64,000 bases of DNA from Chaetorhynchus papuensis (GCA_013396525.1 VWYX01000659.1:125099-189098), one strand, 5' to 3'. Shown: positions 50,838 to 64,000, counted from the stretch's first letter. The notes: a model not told the origin generated them from the letters alone. A program made the numbers and translations.

Positions 50838-52233
50838 TCTAATCTAGGACCTTGAACCAATCTGAGTAAAGATTCAAGGTCAGAGTCTTCATTTGAGGGT
50901 GAAAGCTATCCTAATTGTTGGCTCCTTCATTGCCGATTCTTGTATTGTTGTTTGCACTGTTATACTGAAAGAAGGCTTTCAAGCCTTTTTTCCTAACATT
51001 GTGGGATTTTTTAAAAAAGATCATTAAGGTCTAGCTACCCTACAGCCACTAAAGACAACACAGATAATTGTAATTAAATTCCTAAAAAAAGCAATTCCTT
51101 AATTTTTCACTACATGCTTGGAAAAAGAATATTTAGACTGCTCAGCACCTGTCACAAAGGAACTGAACTTTCAAAGCCCCTAAGAGATGAGCTCTGCTTC
51201 CAAAAACAGTTTGTGTATTTATAGTCATGCATCCTGACCTCCTTTTCTTATTTTCTAGTGGGAATACACAAATGAAAAAAAAAATTTAAAAAGTAATTTA
51301 ATTATAGTAATGGTTCATAAATAAAAATTCCATCTTGGTACAGTCAACCATACAGGGTAAGCCCTGGTAGCCTCTTCACAGACTATATGTACATATTAGT
51401 TTGCTTACCTTTCATTACTGGTATTGCTACCTATTGATTAATTGACAAATACTGTAGGCAAAGTGCATAAAAATACCTGGGAAAAGCAAGTTCAAAACAA
51501 CACCTGGGATATTAAAACACTGGACTGGAAATTGTTAAGAAACATACTGCAGTTAATATTCAATGTTAAACAGTACTGTATTGTAGAAATTATTCATAAG
51601 TTTGGTCCTGCAGTAGATCTGGATGCAAAGAAAGTTCAGGAAATCTTTCCCCCTAGTTTTAGCAGTAACACACACAAAACCTCAGAGAAAGATGCTCCTC
51701 AAGTTCCTTAAAGACAAAATAATTTCATTTCAGGTGGATAAATGAATTTAATTCTTATTTCTGAATTTGGTCCTTGGTATCTATACAATACACTAACATG
51801 GTTGGACAAACATAAATCTGATTTTGTCTCATATAAAGAAGCCAGAGAACGGATTAATTTTGAGATCTTGAGTTTGGATGGGTAGAAGTTAGAGTGTAGA
51901 AAACATGCAAAAAATCATGAGCACAGAAATTAGGTAGTAGGCACAAATATAAAACAGCAAGGACGGGAAGGAGCAATAATGTTAAAAACCTCTGAGTCAT
52001 GTTGTGAGACTTTTGGGGAAACTAAACACCTTACACATGCCAGTTGCTAGAGCAATGCCTCAGGTTGAAATTGCTCAGAAACAGAAGGCTTGGTGATGAA
52101 TTCACAGCCTAACTCAGAAGCAGTTCCTTGGAATCTGTCCAGTCACATTCAAGTAAACCCTGTGTAAGCAAGGAGAAAATGTAACCCTTTGTCAGCCTGT
52201 CAGTATTAATCTTCAAGTATTCTATAATTCCTC
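50838..52233. other. Intronic DNA with no firm feature
   Basis: Includes an 89-codon plus frame at 51442-51711 without clear splice sites. No repeat was recognised. Confidence 0.5.
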
Positions 52234-53030
52234 AGAATCACAGAATCGCCAGGTTGGAAGAGACCTTCAAGGTCATGGAGTCCAATCCATGCCCCAACAC
52301 CTCAACTAAACTAAACCATGGCACTGAGCACTACATCCAATCTCTTTTTAAACACATCCAGGGATGGTGACTCCACCACCTCCCCGGGTAGACTATTCCA
52401 ATATTTTATTACTCCTTCTGTAAAAAAATTCTTCCTAATATCCAATCTGTATTTTCCTTGGCGCAGCTTAAGACTGTGTCCTCTTGTTCTGTCAGTTGTC
52501 GCCCGGAAAAAGAGACCAACCCCCACCTCGCTACAACCACCTTTCAGGAAGTTGTGGAGAGTGATAAGATCACCTCTGAGTCTCCTTTTCTCCAGGCTAA
52601 ACAACCCCAGCTCCCTCAGACGTTCCTCACAGGGCTTGTGTTCCAAGNNNNNNNNNNNNNNNNNNNNNNNNNNNNNNNNNNNNNNNNNNNNNNNNNNNNN
52701 NNNNNNNNNNNNNNNNNNNNNNNNNNNNNNNNNNNNNNNNNNNNNNNNNNNNNNNNNNNNNNNNNNNNNNNNNNNNNNNNNNNNNNNNNNNNNNNNNNNN
52801 NNNNNNNNNNNNNNNNNNNNNNNNNNNNNNNNNNNNNNNNNNNNNNNNNNNNNNNNNNNNNNNNNNNNNNNNNNNNNNNNNNACCAGTACCCCCAAGTCT
52901 CTTTCTGCCTGGGTACTGTCCAGCCACTCTGTCCCCAGCTTATAGCGTTGCAGGGGGTTATTGTGGCCAAAATGCAGGACTTGGCACTTGGACTTATTAA
53001 ACTTCATCCTATTGGACTCTGCCCATCAAG
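52234..53030 (-). mobile_element. CR1 LINE, ORF2 C-terminal part and 3' end, interrupted by an assembly gap
   Basis: The minus strand encodes MKFNKSKCQVLHFG and ERDLGVL before the gap, and EERLRELGLFSLEKRRL, RLDIRKNFF and LPGEVVESPSLDVFKKRLD after it. These are the thumb and C-terminal parts of avian CR1 reverse transcriptase, followed by the 3' untranslated tail ending at CAGAATCGCC near 52234. The visible coding parts carry no stop codon, so this is the best-preserved CR1 here. The two parts are in different frames across the gap as drawn; the gap size is probably wrong. 5'-truncated, so not autonomous. Confidence 0.95.
52648..52882. other. Assembly gap (235 N) inside a CR1
   Basis: Unresolved bases within the CR1 coding part. 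The missing CR1 segment should be about 80 codons, close to the drawn gap length. Confidence 0.97.
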
Positions 53031-56000
53031 GTAAGAGTGAAATGTGAAACAAGCAGAAAGATATGCTCCCTGCCACACAGTTCAGTTGGGTTCTTTCTCA
53101 GAATGCCTAATTCTCAAATCAAGTGTTTCTCATTCCATCCAGGCATGCAATTACGTATCCATTACCAACTGCAGCAGTAAAACAAATCTCAAAAATTGTG
53201 TCCACTGCTGAAGTCCTGAATTAAAAGCAGGTCCAGCTTTTCCACTTTGGGCAAACTGGACACCCTGACCCTGATTTGACTTCTTACCAGACAGCACTGG
53301 CAAGAACACTGTTAAAATACAAAGGTGAAAAAAAAAAAAAAAAGAAGAAAAAAAGAGCTATTTTGGGGGTTTTATCTTCTTCATTAAATGGAAGGAAATA
53401 GATCATATACAAAATGCATGAACTGGGAGCGACAGAGATGAATAATGCATCTGTTACTTGTTTGCATAATGGAGTTATTTGATCTACTTTGACTTCTCAG
53501 GCAGAGCAAAACCAAAACATAATGGTTTTCCCACCTTCTTCCAAAAAAATCCTCAGAAACTCCTGTCCTTTGAAAGGCCACAGAATGCTATAGAATACTA
53601 ATGAGCTTCCAGCTGTTGTAGGTACACCTGTAAAATAGCACAGGCAATTTTGCCCCCTGGGAAGACACCAATCACTGGACACCTCTGCCTGATTTAATGA
53701 GTGATGCTCAAGCACCCATGAGGAGGTGGCAGACAAGTGTCCATTTGTGCTCAGATGGCAAGAGAGAATTTGCACAGGGGAAAGAAGAACAAAGGTATTT
53801 CAGAGAGGTTATTTTAATGGGTTTATGGTCTTTTTACCCATAAACAACACATACTTTTGTGAACTTTTAATACAGTAATTTCTCTCCAAATAAGCATTTT
53901 AGAAAGCTCTGGAAACTTTTAAATGCTTTCAAATGTCTTTGTCACTACTTTATGAATTCAAAGGCCGTTTGATAATGTTCAGTCATTTGAGCAGTGAAGT
54001 TCTGTAGTGAAAAGTTCAGTCCTAAGCTGAAGTCAAAGGCAGCACTCTCCAATAAGGAAAAGCTAAACACCTGCCCAGACCAGCTTCTGTTGACTTTGCA
54101 TGCAATAGCCATACCCGTGCAGGTACCCATGGTACTGCCCCGCCCCTTTTCTTTTTTTTTCTCGTTTTTAGTACTTTAAAATACCCTTGAAAGGATGACA
54201 TTCACCTCAAAGCCAAAAGACACACTTCCTCTGTGGCTCCTATGCAGTAATTTTCTGCTAGGACATTCTGCAGTAAGGAAGGAATTTTCTGCTTCTAAAC
54301 TGAAGCTACTCCACTACCATAAAAAATTACAGCCAAACATCAGTGACAAAGACGTAAACCAAGACATAACTCTTCAACCATAGCATATTTTTTCTCCTCA
54401 TTTCATCCCAAAATAGAAGTTATTAGTTTCCAGATTTCTGTGGTCCTTCAAATAGTGCTTAAGGTCAGTACACCAGAACTCAGGTTTGGTCCAGCAGCTG
54501 AGCAGGGCTGCCTGGCCTGCCCAGACTGTTACAGTGGCTCTCATGTAGGTTTTTAAGGTGTGGGCACATGGTATAGTTGAAAATCCTGAGATCACATGTG
54601 GACAAACTAACTTTACAGGTGCTCATCACCAACTCAATTTCTCTGCTTTGTCTGAAAATTGCTTAGGAATCCTTGCCTCCTGTAATGGCAGAACTCTATT
54701 TGTTCGGTAAAAAAAGTCTTATTACAGAACTACTTCAGCATTACTTTCATTCTAGCTTATCTAAAATTGCCATTAAACCAAGGGATTTACCAATAAAAAA
54801 ATAGTGTGTGATAGAAATTTATATTTGAGCCTAAATTTTGAGTCTAAAATATAAGTTAGTTTTAACTTGCATATAACAGCTTTCTACAGAGTGCCGTACT
54901 GAATAAAAGTGGTTCACTTATCTTAATAAAAACAGTTACATTACTAGGACTGCATTTTTCTCAGTGTACATACTTGAAACTTAATAAAATGGCTTTTTTC
55001 CCATCTGATTTATTTAGTTAATATTGTCACTATGCTCTCTAAAATAATTTCATCTAGAAGTAAGAGGCTCCTGTCATTTAACTTTCATTATATATTTTTT
55101 TTTTCTCTAAGAGCCCTGCTGATCTCTTTCCCTCATTACTTCTTATACATGAAAGCACCTTTTACTTACTGTTGTAAGTTTTAAGTTCTAGGGGTTTTTT
55201 TCCCCTAAGAAAGGATCTTCTCATTGTGACCTAGAGGATGCTGAGCTGTGGTGTACAATGCAATAGCATGTGGTTTCTCTGTCAGAACTCACTTGGGTGT
55301 ATTGACAAACTGGGCATCAGTCCTTTCAATGTACATTCAAAAATGAGTATTTTTTTAGCACTCCTTCAAAATAGTGTTTTTATCTGTTCCTCTTTCTCCC
55401 GAAGAACTGTTTGTTTCTGTCAGAATGCCATTAACTGAGATTTCTGTCCTGATGATCCTGAATGTTGAGGCACAATCTAATCTTCACAGGAAGGGCCCCT
55501 CGTACTGTTTCTTCAGGCAAAATGATAAAGAGAATATGTTTTGTAGTGTGATACCATGTGCCAGAGCTGCTCTAGTTCTATGAAGCTGTGAAAACAAATG
55601 TTAAGAATGCTTGCCTAAAAAGCCCACTTTTACTGGGAAAAAGCGTGATGGGTTTTACATCACAGACATAAGGAACACAGACACGTTTATTGCCACAGAA
55701 GTAAATGTTCCTAAAAGCAATTGTAAATCAGACTAGAAGAGTAATCAAGTAGAATGTGTTCAAGCTGAGGAAAAGGGATAGGAAGCTTGGAAACTAACTG
55801 CACTTTCTCAGGACTTCATTGAAAATATTTATGAATACAGCTAACATTAGCTGAATACTCTGTCAGCCTCTGTCCCTGAAAGGTATGCCATTAACTTAAT
55901 TCTTGTACAAGGACAGTAAGCTGAAAATGAGGTTCTACTTGGCAGTCACTCTTGAAGCAATTTAAATATCTTTAGGTGTTTTGACAACTCACCATCCCTC

Positions 56001-59000
56001 CACTATGTAACGTTTTCCTGCCAGTCAGAGCACAGTTTCGTGAGTCAACTCTCACAGGATCAGTGCTAATAGCATTTTAAGGGAGAACTTACTTCATACA
56101 AGTAGAGAAAATTAGCAAAAAAAAAAAGAAATTTAGTCTAATGTTCACAGATCTGACTCGGAACTTTTTCCTTATAGATGGCCATGGTGATTTGAGGTGA
56201 ATGAGCAAACTGTGCAAGCTGCTTTTAAAAAGCTGGGGTGTTTCTTTTCTCTATCCTGAAGAAGATGCACTCACAGTTCACGTCTGCAGCATTTCCTCGA
56301 TAAAAGTCAAACTGTCAGTTTCAGGCAGGCATCCAAAATCCAGTTGTTGTTTTTCTTCTTACAGACTATTTTCAGGAAGAGATGTGACCAGTCCAGTGGT
56401 GCTCCCCAGGAGAAGCACAGGACCAAGATACCTACGATGAAATGATTCATCACTTTTGAGACTTTATTGTATGTTTTAGACAAAAGGAAGTGTTAGATGA
56501 TATAATCTGACCACCTACAATAACAGAGCTCACAAATTCAAATAAAACATCTCTGTGTAGATCCCAATGGCATGGGAATGGCTAATAAGGGTTTTCCAGG
56601 AAGGTATCTAGTCTGCATTTAAACACCAGAGAGAGAAGAAGTTGGGCCATATTTGTACTTGATTTTCCAGGTTAACAATGCAAATATCCCCAGCATCGCT
56701 AGGCATTTGCACTCACAGTCATCAGGGCAAAATAAATAATCTTAGGCTGCAACTCTAAAAGCCTTTCAGTCAATCTAGACAGGAGAAAAGCAAAACCAGA
56801 TTTAAGGCAGAGTTGCACACAGGTAGTGTTTACATCTGCATACTTCCCAAAACAAGGAACACAATCTAAACCTGAGGCTAAGCTAAGTAGAGACTCAGAT
56901 TTAAAATAAGACTGCAGACGCAAGAAAAATTTATGCAGTTGTTTGGGGTTGTTTTTTTCCAAAAAGGCAACATGTGGTGTGGGATTTGGTAGGGGGAGAA
57001 GGCAAAAACAAAAAAAAAAGGGTCTGATTGTCCCAATAATGACACTACCAAAAGGCAAAAATAATTATTGGTAACATCCTTTCAAAAAGAAGAAGCAGAA
57101 AAAGACTTCTTTTAACCTGCACAAAGATACTCCAGAAGTCAGAATGAATGCCTGCCAGAAGCCAGACTGATGTTCACGATTTGGATCATGTCCACAGGAC
57201 TGTATTTATTAAGTGTGTTGCTTGTACTGATGGTTAAATTGAACATAAAGATCAATAGTACCTGGAGAGGTGATAGAGAGAATAATCCCCTGAATGATGA
57301 GCTGATTAGCCTTTGCTGCAAGAGGGAAGAACATATCCCACATGCCTTCATTCTCCCACCAGGATCTAAAATGTCTCTCTACAGAGGATGCCCTCTAAAA
57401 TGTTGGTCACAGAACAGAGCACAACTGGAGTTCTGAGGGCCAACACAACAGGTCAGCAGCTCCACTCCTCTCTGCCAAGATCCCAGGTTGCTGCCTCTGT
57501 TCTTTAAGCTCAGACAAGGATTCAAATGATATTAGTGAGAACTGTCTGCATGCTACAGGCTGAAAGACCAATTCCTAAGGTAAAGCTATTGCTATAAACT
57601 CACAAAGCTACGGATGGTCAGAATGGATAATTACAAACATTCTCACACTTGCAACCCAAAATTATATGGGACTTGAGGCAAGAAATAATAGGAAAAAAAA
57701 ACCTCACAAAACACAAGGACTGTTCTTTGTAACAGTGTTTATATCTTTGGAGAAAACAAATGGAGTGGAGCAAGAGCAGAGTCAAATGCTTGACGTTTAC
57801 AATGGACAAGTGAGGAATTCTTTCATTATAAGTTAATGGCAACAATGGTATTCTTTCATGTGACTCTTACTAAAAAGGTGAGTATACAGCTGTTGTATAG
57901 AATTCATGCTTTTTAAGCCCTCCTCTTCTTCCATCACTCTTTCCTTGATAGGAGTTCCAAGGTTGTAGCCCCAGTTTATGGGGACGGCTGCTGTGGCCCC
58001 GGGGTCCCGGTGACACACACAGTGCTTCCCATACACACCAGCTTCCCTTTCTTTCCCACATCTGGGACACATGGCAGTCGTTTCTCGTGTTCACACGTAC
58101 TAATTCAAACACAGAATTAACGTAAAGCCGACGGAAAATTCAGTGAGAAGTAAGGACTTCAAAGCTGATGCAGCTCTATTACATGTATTTCTACAGTTTC
58201 ACCATTTAGCAGTGTTACAAAGATACACACATAGGGGAAATGCTTAAATTTGCAGTATAACTCAATGACAAAGATGCAAAATGTCTCTCCATATAATCAT
58301 GTAATCACCGAAGAAAATATTTTTAGGTTACACTTGTAACAAAAATGATTGCTAAAATGCACCATTTTTTTAAACAATGTTAAAAAGCAGTTAGAATAAT
58401 CTTCTTATGCATAATTAAAAGCAAGTCTCAATCACCTATGGAAATTAAACGTAACTGAAATGTGCATTAAACATGCAAAAATATTTCTTCCTTAAGTAGC
58501 TTACCAAATAATACTTCATGAGAATTGCTTTTTATAATTCAGTCTGTGTAGCAATAAAGTGGTCCCTTAGAAAGCAATCATTATTATGGAGTTGTATCCT
58601 GCAAGAAAACTCAAATTTAAAAATTAAAATTTATTCTACTACCAAGAAAAAAAAAATCAGTCTTGCCATTTTTTACAAAAATATATGAGAATATTCATAT
58701 CAGGATGATGGCAGCATTTTATTTAGACATTTATTTCAAACAAGCATCATATATTAATTATCCATACAAAAATTCTGTACAACTAAGCTACCAAGAAATG
58801 CCTCCTTCAGCCAGTGTAATGAAGTATTTACTTTGAAGGGCAGTGCAACAATATTAATTATGGAGTTTAGGCTCTACAGGGCAAATATTTGCTCTCACAT
58901 GCTTAAAACCAATTTGTGCCATGTTTTGTACATATGGGAAGGTAATGATGTTTTATCATGTCTGGTAAAAGTTCACAAGTTCTAGAGTGCTGCTTTATTT

Positions 59001-60111
59001 GACTTCCTTTCTTGGAAGAGAGACAAGCTGCTTTAGCTGAGCTAAAATGACACAATGAGTATCCAACAGCATAAGATAGATATGATTAGTGATGGAACTG
59101 GACATATGGTATCAAAAGTTTCTCAACTTTTCGAGAGGGGGAAGAAAAGACATGCATTTGGTGGGGCTTTGATGTTTACATAGACTTCCAGAAAATCTCC
59201 AAATGTATCACAAAGCCGCCTGCTGTTACCATACAACAGGACTCTCTCAAAGAGTCTTTTTTTCATTTTCTGCCCATAAGAAAGGATTAAGACATTAATT
59301 TAATCACAGTTTTTAATCAAGTTTTATCAGTCTTTCAATTATACAATTTCCTAAAGAATCTACCTGAAATGCATGCTTTCATATTTCAAATGTTAATTCA
59401 GGAAAATGCAGTGCTGGTGTTCCTTCACTGCATTTCAGGATGAAAACAAGTATCAAAATGTCTTAATTTCGAAAGAGCCTATAACAATTTACTAAACATC
59501 CCTAGCAATTCTCTAACTCTAGGACAGTATTCCACACATTGTAGTTTATTTGGAAAACTCACATTTTATAATGCAGCATTTGTTGTCCAATTAAATGCAC
59601 CACCAAATCTATATTTTAGATCTTTTATCCTCTCAAAGATTTAACTATTCAATACTTAGATAATATATATGAAGGGATAAAAATATTTCACACCTTGTGC
59701 AAGCAGAAAGCCAGTACAATTCAAAATCTAGTGTTACCTCTATTAAACCAACTTTACAAGAAGTTCTGTAAGTTAGTAGAGACGGTTACAGCTATCATCT
59801 AAAAAAATTAGAATCTGGATATACTGACTCCCTTTCTTCTATTGTAGTAGAAGAAAAGTGTTGAACTTGTTCTAGAAAAAGTGTCTAAAGCAAATGATTT
59901 CTCAAAAAACTTACATGCATATCTTAGCACACCTATTAGAAGTTTAAAAGAAAAAAGTGATGAGCAAAAGCAGTTGCCCATGGAAGAGAGTCTCGACATA
60001 AGTATAAATAAAGCAGCGTGGAAATGCAAAGCTCAAAAGGGATGCCACGTTTTCTGGACATAAATCAGACAGGAAACTGAATCATGTGAAGTACGAAAGA
60101 GCAGCTGACCA
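53031..60111. other. Intronic DNA with no firm gene
   Basis: An A-rich run lies at 53328-53357. A small CpG-bearing patch sits at 57970-58110. The AT-rich interval 58140-59660 is free of recognisable repeats and carries ATTAATTA twice (near 58755 and 58855). Nothing here could be called a gene. Confidence 0.5.
53328..53357. repeat. A-rich run
   Basis: Sixteen or more A bases followed by GAAG and further A, with no retroelement body before it. Confidence 0.85.
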
Positions 60112-60765
60112 GAGAATCACAGAGCAGCTGAGCCTGGAAGGCACCTCTGAAAAATCATCCAGTCCCAAGCTCTCCTCAGAGCAGGCTCAGCTAAGCCAGG
60201 GTGCCCAGGGCCACATACATTCAGGTTCTGGACATCACCAGTGGCGGACGCTCCATCACATCTGTGAACAACCTGTTCTGGTGCCTGACTACCCTCACAG
60301 TGAAATCAAAAAATGGGGGCTTTCATTGCTTCAGTCTGAAGCACCACCTCTCGCTCTGTCACTGACTACTCTTGAGAAGAGTCTGTCTGCCTCCTTTACA
60401 CCTTTCCATCAGGTGGAAATCAGAAAATCCCCAGAGCTTTCTCTTCTCCAGGCTGTACAGTCCCAGCTTGCTCAGCCTCTCCTCATTCAACAGGTGCCCC
60501 AAACATGTGATGATTGTGGTGGCCCTTGGCTGGGCTCCCTGCAGAGCATCCATGTCTCATGAACTGAGGAGCCCAGAAGCGGACACGGCCCTGCACAGGA
60601 GGCCTCGACCAGCTGGCAAAGCTCTGCCTAACGCTTGAGGCTGTTGGCCTCAAGAGCACACTGCCGGCTCATGCTCAATGTGGTGCCTGCCAGGACCCCC
60701 TGAGCCTTTTCCACAAGCTGCTTCCCAGCTGCTCAGCCCTGCAGCCTGTGCTGGTGCATGGGGTG
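60112..60765 (-). mobile_element. CR1 LINE, C-terminal ORF2 part and 3' end, minus strand
   Basis: Plus strand starts GAGAATCACAGAGCAGCTGAG, the reversed CR1 terminus. The minus strand at 60359-60553 encodes NEERLSKLGLYSLEKRKL, the CR1 ORF2 C-terminal motif. The right part (GCTGCTTCCCAGCTGCTCAG, CTGTGCTGGTGCATGGGGT) is upstream CR1 coding sequence. About 650 bp in all, with frame damage, so an old copy. Confidence 0.93.
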
Positions 60766-63700
60766 AGACAAGGACCAGTGCTCCCCCAGCCTCTGTAACA
60801 TCTCAGCACAAAGCTGCTCTGGCAGAACACCTCTGTGCAAAGGACCAAGCAGTTCACAGCTCCAAGCACACGTATAGATAGATGTTCAGACACATGCATC
60901 TATATGATGTTCATACGTGTGTACACAAACAGGCTAGCTGTAAATAAACATGAATATAAGAACATACAAAAATATTTGAGGGTTGCAAATGTTTCAATTT
61001 ATTAGCTACAGAGAAAGTTCAATTTGTTTCTCAGGTCAAGCCAACGTAGTTAGTTTTATTTTAAAATGTAACGGTAAGACTATAACTGGTTAAGATGAAA
61101 GATATGGGACTCACTTTGATTAAATTAGAATGCATGGTTATACCAGTTCATGAATACTTTTTTCCCCTAGCCAGCCATATTTGAAAGAGGAAAAATTATT
61201 AGAATGTTTAGATGGGATTGGTGGTGAAAAAAAAAGTAGCTATTACATTATGACAAAAAAAAAAGTAGAGCTCAGTAAGCAAATCACACTACTTCTTTCA
61301 TGCAAGTAAATGAAAACTGGTTGCCTTGAGAATAGTTGGGGTAAATCTGGGGACCAAATTTAACTTCAGAGGGATTCTGATCCTGCAGCAAGAAAAACAG
61401 CACAGTATAACAAATATTCAATTGTCTGACTGGCCTCCAAGCAATATCTACTTTTGCTCACCATCTTATATAAGGAATAATCAAAGACAGTAAATATCTT
61501 ATTTATCTCAAGAAGTTTATATGCATAAGATGTTAGGAAGAAGTGTTTTTCTTTTCACTACTTTTTCACTGACAGAAAGAAGAATAGGAGTTGAATAAAG
61601 ATAAAGAAATGCAGTAGGATGAAGCTCAGCAATGGCTTACAAAATAGCCAAAACACAGAAAGGCAGTAATACTCAAAAAAGCTGAAGATCAAAAACCAAA
61701 TGGTCTGCATTCCTGTGCTAGTACTGATGCTTAGTATATTCATGATCTCAAACGGGAATGGGTAAGAAAGTATTAAAGAAACACAAAAGATGATGCTAAG
61801 TAGGTTAGTAAAGACATTTTCAGGAGACCAGTCCCTGATAGCTATCAGTTCACAGTACTGGCAAATGCAAACCAGAAGAAAAAATCCTATGAAGTACTGA
61901 GATTTAAAAAAAACCATAGATAACCCCAAAGCAGTCATTTTTCATTTGCAAAAAAGCATTTACCTCCTACCCGAAGTCACCAACAAAAATGATTGTATTT
62001 GAATGTCTAGTGCTATAAAATTGTGCTTAAAAATAAAGCTAAATTAGGTTTTTTCCATTAAGGCTATTACTATGATTCAGTACATTGTTTTGAATATAAA
62101 GATTCAGCAGCTATTGTCTCCAGTTTTTCATCACAAGATCTTTAATATGTTTTCAAGCTAATTTTAATTTGTTATAGAAAAAAAAATGAACTTTCTTCTC
62201 TAGATTAAATTAAACTTGCCTCTTATGTACAAATCATGAAGTATTAAAAAAGCAGGAAAAACAGTTGATACTTTTTAAAGTAAGTAGACAGTAAGTTTTT
62301 TCTATTGGTTAACTGCTTCTCAAGTCTTGAAAAAAACCCAGGTTTTTTCCCAAGAAAAAAAAATTGATAGCAGTATGTATGCATGAGCAGAATTTTCCTA
62401 TTTTAACAACGAAAAAACCATCTGCAGTGTATTACCTGAGTAAACTGATAGGTAACTGTGCCACTCAAGAACAGAGTCTGCACAGTTCATAGGAAGCTGT
62501 GTCCTTTGCAATGACAGCAGGTGTAGCAACAGTGTATTTCTCTAAGAGGAGCTTGGGTGACTTGGTTTTTGACCAAAATTCTATCACAAGTCAAAATCAC
62601 TAAGAAAACTATGAAGCTCATCAGACACAGGTTTCAAAAATACATCAGGTTGCTTAAGTCTTGCTAGAAGTATCTGAAGCATGGTGTGGGTGCAGGCTGT
62701 GAGGCACCCCAAAATCCCATTCTGAAGATGATCCAGCCTGAGCCCTGGCTGAAGCTCTCAGCTCACATGCTTGGCACACCTTTCTGCAGAAATCAAACTC
62801 TGCAGAAGGCAATTCACACACCTGGCAATCACTGTTCAATTCCAGTCTATCAGTTTAGAGATAATAATTTTGTCTGTGGGCAAGCTTGAAAATGGGGGTA
62901 ATAGTATTTATACTTCCTCACAAGATATGGGAGTACTTGACACCTTCCAAGATAAGCCTGTCAGATCTCTCACAGAATGGACCAGATGCTTCAAAACCAA
63001 AATGCTGTGTATTTATCTAATTGCATATATCTAATTGTGTTTAATGCTACTAGAGGCATTTTTCAGATACTGTACAGAAGGTAGTGATAAGAAATGAGAA
63101 CCATGAATGAAGCTGTGCTCTGTTTATGCCTGGATTTGATACAGCTTCTGCCACTTCACATGTGGGAAAGGGAATTCACAGCCAGTCTGCCATGAGAATG
63201 GTGCTGCCTGGCTACAGTCCCCAGGCTCCTCACTTCAGGGTTTTCTGTGCCTCCCAATACACCCCAATCTTCCTTCTCTTGCCTCAGCCACAGAGTTTCT
63301 CAGTCTCTCTCCTGGGAAAAGCTGTTCCCTGCACCCACTCCCCTCTCTGCAACCTCCCCTTTGCTCCCACCAGGTATATTTTGTCATGTTCCATCAGCCA
63401 CCTAAACTCCTGGGCCTCACCATTTCCCTTCCAAACACAATGGGAAGAAGCATCAGTTCAACTAATCAGCACTGCCTAACAGGATGCTCTACTCAGCAGA
63501 GAAAGATCCAAAAACTGCAGCCATAGACCTGAAAGAAATGGGAATGGATGCAATGCTACCATCATCTGTCATATGCAAGAAAAACCAAATATCTCCCTGC
63601 TGTTTTAATTTGACAGACAACGTCATTCAGCCAACCATCTACCCCTTTTCATGTTTTAAGTCTGCAAGAAGGAAAAACAGAAGCAAATAGAATTGACCCA

Positions 63701-64000
63701 GATGAATTTAAATGCTCAAGTTAAGACTGCTAACTAGGATGAAAGGAATCTTCATAAAGGTTTTCTTCTTTGAAGAAAACATTGATAACCAAGATTAGCT
63801 CCTGCAAAACAGACTCATTTAAATTTTTTGTCTTAGAAGCAAAGATGCTGTAGCTAAGCAACCTGGCTCTTCCTTAAACTGAAAGTTGGTTTTCATAGCA
63901 CCTTGTTTATCACTGAGAACTCTGACAAACCTCCACCTTATTTTATGTAACAGTGCCTGGGGGAGTGCTAGATTAGATCTGGTTTACTGTCATAAGGGGA
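60766..64000. other. Intronic DNA with no firm gene
   Basis: Contains a bulged inverted repeat at 60867-60921. A minus frame of 126 codons at 61558-61938 encodes a strongly hydrophobic peptide but is of chance length and compositionally biased. No repeat was recognised. Confidence 0.5.
60867..60921. repeat. Bulged inverted repeat
   Basis: CACACGTAT pairs with ATACGTGTG, and inside it ATAGATG pairs with CATCTAT, with unequal bulges of 2 and 9 bases. Confidence 0.55.

Larger units (their letters stand above)
2135..64000 (-). other. GPR158: GPR158 upstream intron, at least 61.9 kb
   Basis: No coding sequence matching the part of GPR158 that should precede the exon (the region ending in the conserved cysteine and HLNNSE-like residues) was found on the minus strand, so the intron is inferred to reach the right edge. 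Human GPR158 is also known for very large introns, over a gene of some 400 kb. All repeats listed below lie in it. This is inference from absence: a short or diverged upstream exon could have been missed. Confidence 0.7.

Noticed and set aside
52311..53034. Plus-strand long frames and the undivided minus frame across the N gap
   Set aside because: Their length comes from N bases read as open codons; only the minus-strand CR1 parts on either side are real.
61558..61938. 126-codon hydrophobic minus frame faintly recalling a bitter-taste or pheromone receptor (YCLSVFWLF)
   Set aside because: The length is expected by chance, the composition is biased to F/L/I by an A-rich plus strand, and no further receptor motifs follow downstream.

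Overview
This window is bird nuclear DNA. Four things indicate this: 5'-truncated CR1 retrotransposons with the typical ATTCTGTGAT-type 3' ends, solo retroviral LTRs, only faint traces of old MIR-like SINEs, and one exon matching a vertebrate brain receptor. The exact species cannot be read from the sequence. Two runs of N show it is a draft assembly.

Only one exon can be named with confidence. A 103-bp minus-strand exon at 2032-2134 has a textbook acceptor and donor and encodes the cysteine-rich EGF-like stretch just before the membrane region of GPR158, the orphan class C receptor now described as a metabotropic glycine receptor. No neighbouring GPR158 exon was recognised on either side. 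Bases 1-2031 therefore read as the downstream intron. Bases 2135-64000 read as at least 61.9 kb of the upstream intron, so the window is essentially one giant intron.

Layout of that intron: an A/C-only low-complexity tract at 6.4 kb; a plus-strand CR1 with a dead reverse transcriptase at 9.5-10.0 kb; a minus-strand CR1 tail at 16.8 kb; a 385-bp solo LTR with a perfect 6-bp target duplication at 19.7 kb; a 656-bp solo LTR with a perfect 5-bp duplication at 25.2 kb; an unexplained 297-codon open frame at 28.2-29.1 kb (minus); MIR-like fragments and an (AC)26 microsatellite at 31-31.8 kb; a triple AP-1 site at 32.5 kb; two phase-compatible exon-like open frames at 37.9-39.6 kb (minus); an 850-bp LTR-like insertion with a 6-bp duplication at 40.1-40.9 kb; a roughly 93% identical inverted repeat with 178-bp arms at 48.1-49.3 kb; and three more minus-strand CR1 copies at 50.7, 52.2 (interrupted by an N gap) and 60.1 kb. 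The rest is AT-rich intron in which I see nothing definite.

The best candidates for something undescribed are the inverted repeat, the long open frame at 28.2 kb and the exon-like pair at 38-39.6 kb. None has been checked against a database, and each could have a plain explanation.
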